Made by a program: the position numbers and the translations under genes. From Bacteroidota bacterium (GTDB taxonomy: Bacteria; Bacteroidota; Bacteroidia; B-17B0; B-17BO), in NCBI GenBank assembly GCA_025356715.1, contig JANXRU010000389.1:1-7509 (forward strand): DNA of 7,509 bases. Reading direction: 5' to 3'. A model generated the notes under the pieces. That model had not been told where the DNA came from and searched no databases. It saw only the letters and a list, made by a program, of their open reading frames with translations. Positions 5,602 to 7,509 of the stretch are shown here, one piece after another; the stretch's first letter is position 1, and the number at the start of each line of letters is the position of its first letter.

Positions 5602-6657
5602 ATGATACATAAGGATACTCATACAATAGAATGGATTAAGCAAGTTTCAAAAACAAACAGTAATGCTGATGAAATATTAATTGAGAAAATGATTAGGGCA
5701 TTAACGCTACTGGAATTATTGGTACTTAATAAATTAAACTTCATTTTCAAAGGAGGTACGGCATTAGTACTGATGTTACCCGAACTAAAAAGGTTATCTA
5801 TCGATATAGACATTATAATTTCTGATAAACCTGAAAATATAGAAGCTATTTTTGATAACATTATTGCAAATTCAAATTTCACTCGCTTTGTTAAAAAAGA
5901 AAGAGAATTAAAATCAGGTATCGTAAAAGAACACTACCAATTTTATTATACGCCAATAACAAAAACAGGAACTAAAGAAGAATATATATTATTAGATATT
6001 CTTTATGAAGCAAATCATTACGGCAAAAATTTACAAGAAAAAGAAATAACTAATCCGTTATTACAAACCGTAGAACCTCCAATAAAAGTTACTATTCCTA
6101 CTATTGAAGCAATACTTGGTGATAAGCTTACTGCATTTGCTCCAAACACAACAGGAGTACAATATCTTTTAGGAAAAGAAATAGAGATCATTAAACAATT
6201 ATATGATATTGCTAATTTATTCGACCATAGTAATGATGTATCAATAGCAAGTGAAACTTTTAATACAATTGCTCAAACCGAATTGCAATATAGAGAATTA
6301 ACACATTTATCTGTAAATGAAATATTAGATGATATATACCAAACATCATTACATATTACATTAAGAGGTCAAGATGGTGCGGGTAATTTCTCTGAATTAC
6401 AAACAGGCATTACAAACATTGTTAGATATATAATTTCAGAAAATTTTCATTTAGAAAAAGCAATAACATTATCATCTAAATCTGCTTATCTATCAGCATT
6501 ATTAAAAAGTAATACCAACGAAATTAAAAGATTTAAAACCGCTACCGACATTGCAGAAATGAAAATTGAAGCACCCTTTAATCCAAAATTAAACAAGTTA
6601 AAAAAATCTAATCCCGAAGCCTTTTTTTATTGGTATCATGCTACATCGTTAATGTAA
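5602..6657 (+). CDS. AbiEii/AbiGii nucleotidyltransferase toxin (type IV toxin-antitoxin)
   Basis: Toxins of this DUF1814 family are DNA polymerase beta-like nucleotidyltransferases. Relatives such as mycobacterial MenT enzymes modify tRNA 3' ends, and the lactococcal/streptococcal AbiEii halts growth and aborts phage infection. The active-site signature is complete: FKGGTAL (49-55), then SIDIDI with the metal-binding D68 and D70. The family motifs EAILGDKLTAFAPNTTG (GDK at 173-175) and KQLYDIANLFD (K198, D202) follow. The C-terminal third is helical and ends near residue 351, at the long end of the family. It starts at an ATG 5 bp after the antitoxin stop, so it is probably translated from the same message. 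No frameshift or missing key residue is visible, so it should be active when the antitoxin is lost. The phage or stress trigger and the RNA target cannot be read from sequence. Confidence 0.93.
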   Translation: MIHKDTHTIEWIKQVSKTNSNADEILIEKMIRALTLLELLVLNKLNFIFKGGTALVLMLPELKRLSIDIDIIISDKPENIEAIFDNIIANSNFTRFVKKERELKSGIVKEHYQFYYTPITKTGTKEEYILLDILYEANHYGKNLQEKEITNPLLQTVEPPIKVTIPTIEAILGDKLTAFAPNTTGVQYLLGKEIEIIKQLYDIANLFDHSNDVSIASETFNTIAQTELQYRELTHLSVNEILDDIYQTSLHITLRGQDGAGNFSELQTGITNIVRYIISENFHLEKAITLSSKSAYLSALLKSNTNEIKRFKTATDIAEMKIEAPFNPKLNKLKKSNPEAFFYWYHATSLM

Positions 6658-6670
6658 TAAAGATAATTTA

Positions 6671-6688
6671 GAAACAGGTAAAGTGGTG
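6671..6688 (+). repeat. Right copy of the direct repeat flanking the ImmA-AbiE segment
   Basis: GAAACAGGTAAAGTGGTG begins 13 bp after the AbiEii stop and repeats the sequence at 4052-4069 with one mismatch. The bases after both copies are loosely similar (CCAG...CAA against CCTCAG...CAA). It marks the sharp change from AT-rich coding DNA to the G+C-richer non-coding block. Confidence 0.45.
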
Positions 6689-6715
6689 TTCCTCAGCAGG
6701 TGCAAGCAACAAATT

Positions 6716-6746
6716 GCGCCAAACCAACGAGTTGGTTCACGGGCGC
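6716..6746. repeat. Hairpin just downstream of the AbiE operon
   Basis: GCGCC (6716-6720) pairs with GGCGC (6742-6746), enclosing AACCAAC (6722-6728) with GTTGGTT (6731-6737). An AT-rich hairpin TTATT/AATAA (6748-6761) follows at once. It may end AbiEii transcription, although no proper T-run follows the main stem. It could instead be the edge of the non-coding element. Confidence 0.55.
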
Positions 6747-6780
6747 CTTATTATAAAATAATTGGCACGTCCGCTAAACC

Positions 6781-6848
6781 AAAATAGCCCATGCTTTTAA
6801 CTAAGTCTTTTCAAGGCTTCTAGCATAAGCTATTTTGCCCTATCGGGC
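6781..6848. repeat. Long interrupted hairpin followed by a small hairpin
   Basis: Three stacked stems are visible: AAAATAGC (6781-6788) with GCTATTTT (6829-6836), then ATGCT (6791-6795) with AGCAT (6822-6826), then AAGTCTT (6803-6809) with AAGGCTT (6813-6819) around a 3-nt loop. The last stem has one U-G pair if read from the plus strand and a C-A mismatch from the minus strand. A separate hairpin GCCC-TATC-GGGC (6837-6848) abuts it. The A-rich and T-rich arms could work as a bidirectional terminator. Confidence 0.6.
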
Positions 6849-7073
6849 TTTGGGTTTGTCACATTTTTTGCTCGTTGCACAGTGCTTTCGTCACGGTAGC
6901 CTCCTTTGTCCTTCAAGTAGCTTTATTCATTTCGCCTTCTTGATATTACATTACACGTCATTCGCTTTGCTACTTCGTTACATTCCATACATTTCGGCTT
7001 CATTCATTTCAGCCACTTTCAGTACACCGGCTACCAACTTTTCAGCTCGCCTGCTGGGTCACTCGGGCTTCGT

Positions 7074-7118
7074 GCATTTTTGTTTTGTAGTGCAATAAAA
7101 ACATTGCAACAAAAATGC
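7074..7118. repeat. 16-bp bulged hairpin
   Basis: GCATTTTTGTT (7074-7084) is the exact reverse complement of AACAAAAATGC (7108-7118). Inside it, GCAAT (7092-7096) pairs with ATTGC (7103-7107) around AAAAAC. The 7-nt bulge at 7085-7091 is on one side only. Eleven perfect pairs plus five is well above chance for so short a span. Confidence 0.65.
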
Positions 7119-7123
7119 CCTTG

Positions 7124-7186
7124 TGTTGTCTATCGTGTGGCATAAATTAAGGTAGATTAATTTATTAGTTTGCCACACTTACAACA
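7124..7186. repeat. Nested three-arm inverted repeat
   Basis: Three nested complementary arms share one centre: TGTTGT (7124-7129) with ACAACA (7181-7186), GTGTGGCA (7135-7142) with TGCCACAC (7171-7178), and TAAATTAA (7143-7150) with TTAATTTA (7157-7164) around GGTAGA. The 22 paired bases in 63 could form a long hairpin in DNA or RNA. It resembles the end structure of a small mobile element or a structured-RNA helix. No target duplication is visible. Confidence 0.65.
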
Positions 7187-7189
7187 TAG

Positions 7190-7274
7190 TTTGCATCCGC
7201 TTTCGTACCTCAAGCTCCCATGCTGCACACCCAAACTCCACTCGCAGGTGGCTCGCCGCACAACGGATTGCAAA
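7190..7274. repeat. Long-range imperfect inverted repeat
   Basis: TTTGCATCCG (7190-7199) pairs with CGGATTGCAAA (7264-7274) with one extra base on the right side. It lies directly after the nested hairpin, as the next helix would in a folded RNA. The 64-nt interior holds only short possible pairs such as GGC/GCC. Confidence 0.4.
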
Positions 7275-7349
7275 TCATTCATTCAGTTCGTCGCACCTTG
7301 CAGGATGCATCTCTCTTCACTCATTTTTTGCAACCGTTTTCCCACCGCA

Positions 7350-7365
7350 CGCCGCGGGCGCTTTT
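7350..7365 (+). terminator. Weak candidate intrinsic terminator, plus orientation
   Basis: CGCC (7350-7353), GCG loop, GGCG (7357-7360) form a short G+C-rich stem followed by C and four T. The stem is short and the T-run poor, so this could equally be an internal hairpin of the non-coding block. Confidence 0.25.
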
Positions 7366-7393
7366 ACCATTAAATTTCAAACCACAACTAACA

Positions 7394-7509
7394 CTAAAGA
7401 TTCTTATACAACTTCAACAACTTTTCTCTGGTATCATCTTTTAATACCCCATAATACTCTTGCCCATTGATTGTATTATTTAAAAAAGCTTTTTCAGTTA
7501 GTAGTTGTA
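7394..7509 (-). CDS. C-terminal end of an unidentified protein (partial)
   Basis: On the minus strand an open frame enters from the window edge and ends at TAG (7396-7394), giving 37 residues that include INGQEYYGVLKDDTREKL and end KLLKLYKNL. The AT-rich codon use, many Lys/Asn/Leu residues and charged helical tail are typical of real genes here, unlike the frames in the adjacent non-coding block. I do not recognise the family. The gene is read toward the non-coding block, so that block lies downstream of it and could hold its 3' end and terminator. Confidence 0.65.
   Translation of the reverse strand, partial: QLLTEKAFLNNTINGQEYYGVLKDDTREKLLKLYKNL

Larger units (their letters stand above)
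6691..7393. other. G+C-richer, gene-free block with many inverted repeats
   Basis: No reading frame here looks like protein. The frames open on the plus strand (around 6835-7098 and 7170-7444) are rich in Ser, Phe, Leu, His and Cys and have no family features. The base composition is markedly richer in G+C than the neighbouring genes. The plus strand is pyrimidine-rich over 6890-7070 and 7190-7350, with short degenerate repeats such as CATTTCGCC, CATTTCGGC and CATTTCAGCC. Nested complementary pairs are found: GGTAGCC 6895-6901 with GGCTACC 7029-7035, enclosing AAGTAGC 6915-6921 with GCTACTT 6969-6975. On the minus strand, 6894-6882 folds as a short stem with a GAAA loop, and CGAAAGC recurs near 7200. 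A structured RNA or a repetitive mobile-element remnant are the main options. I know no RNA family that it matches. Confidence 0.6.

Noticed and set aside
4163..6657. ImmA-like gene as third component of the AbiE system
   Set aside because: It lacks the catalytic motif, has its own gap of 132 bp with a separate promoter before AbiEi, and AbiE systems are known as two-gene units.
6716..6850. Integron attC site after the AbiE operon
   Set aside because: The inverted repeats do not contain the RYYYAAC/GTTRRRY core pair and there is no integron integrase in view.
6835..7098. Plus-strand reading frame of 87 codons
   Set aside because: It lies across hairpins, has Ser/Phe/Leu/His-rich composition with no family features, and sits in a compositionally distinct non-coding block. 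Two later frames (7170-7373, 7220-7444) are rejected for the same reason, and the last also overlaps a more convincing minus-strand gene.

Overview
The window looks like an accessory (defence or mobile) region of a Bacteroidota chromosome. The evidence is strongly AT-rich coding DNA, starts without Shine-Dalgarno sequences, TAnnTTTG-type -7 promoter boxes, a LytTR-type response-regulator N-terminus, and a signal peptide-TPR-CHAT protein of a kind common in that phylum. No species can be named from the sequence alone.

Left block (1-3790). The last codons of an unidentified plus-strand gene overlap, by ATGA, the start of a response-regulator gene. That gene stops resembling a receiver domain before its phosphoacceptor Asp. 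Its reading frame runs tail-to-tail into a minus-strand pair: a class II Fic AMP-transferase-like protein (start 3790) and, 2 bp downstream, a TPR-CHAT caspase-like protease with a signal peptide, a C-terminal membrane segment and a TTG start. The two are probably co-transcribed.

Middle (3783-4162). Upstream of fic lies an array of 70-bp tandem units (three recognisable units, a fourth just begun, and a shortened one containing the fic start codon). Read on the fic strand, each full unit carries a five-codon mini-ORF beginning much like Fic itself. The array also holds the best promoter candidate. Next comes a short stretch with the tail of an unidentified reading frame.

Right block (4163-6657). 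A broken ImmA/IrrE-type peptidase gene lacking its HExxH zinc motif is followed by a divergence-free regulatory gap with inverted and direct repeats, then a complete two-gene AbiE-type (type IV) toxin-antitoxin operon: winged-helix AbiEi-like antitoxin and AbiEii nucleotidyltransferase toxin. Similar 18-bp direct repeats (17 of 18 identical) lie at 4052 and 6671, on either side of this block, and could be relics of its insertion.

Right end (6691-7393). About 700 bp without a credible gene, clearly richer in G+C than its neighbours and packed with nested inverted repeats. It may be a structured RNA or a repetitive/mobile remnant. The last bases hold the C-terminus of an unidentified minus-strand gene.

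No complete known phage-defence system other than AbiE is visible. The most unusual items are the Fic+CHAT pair behind a tandem-repeat leader and the structured non-coding block.
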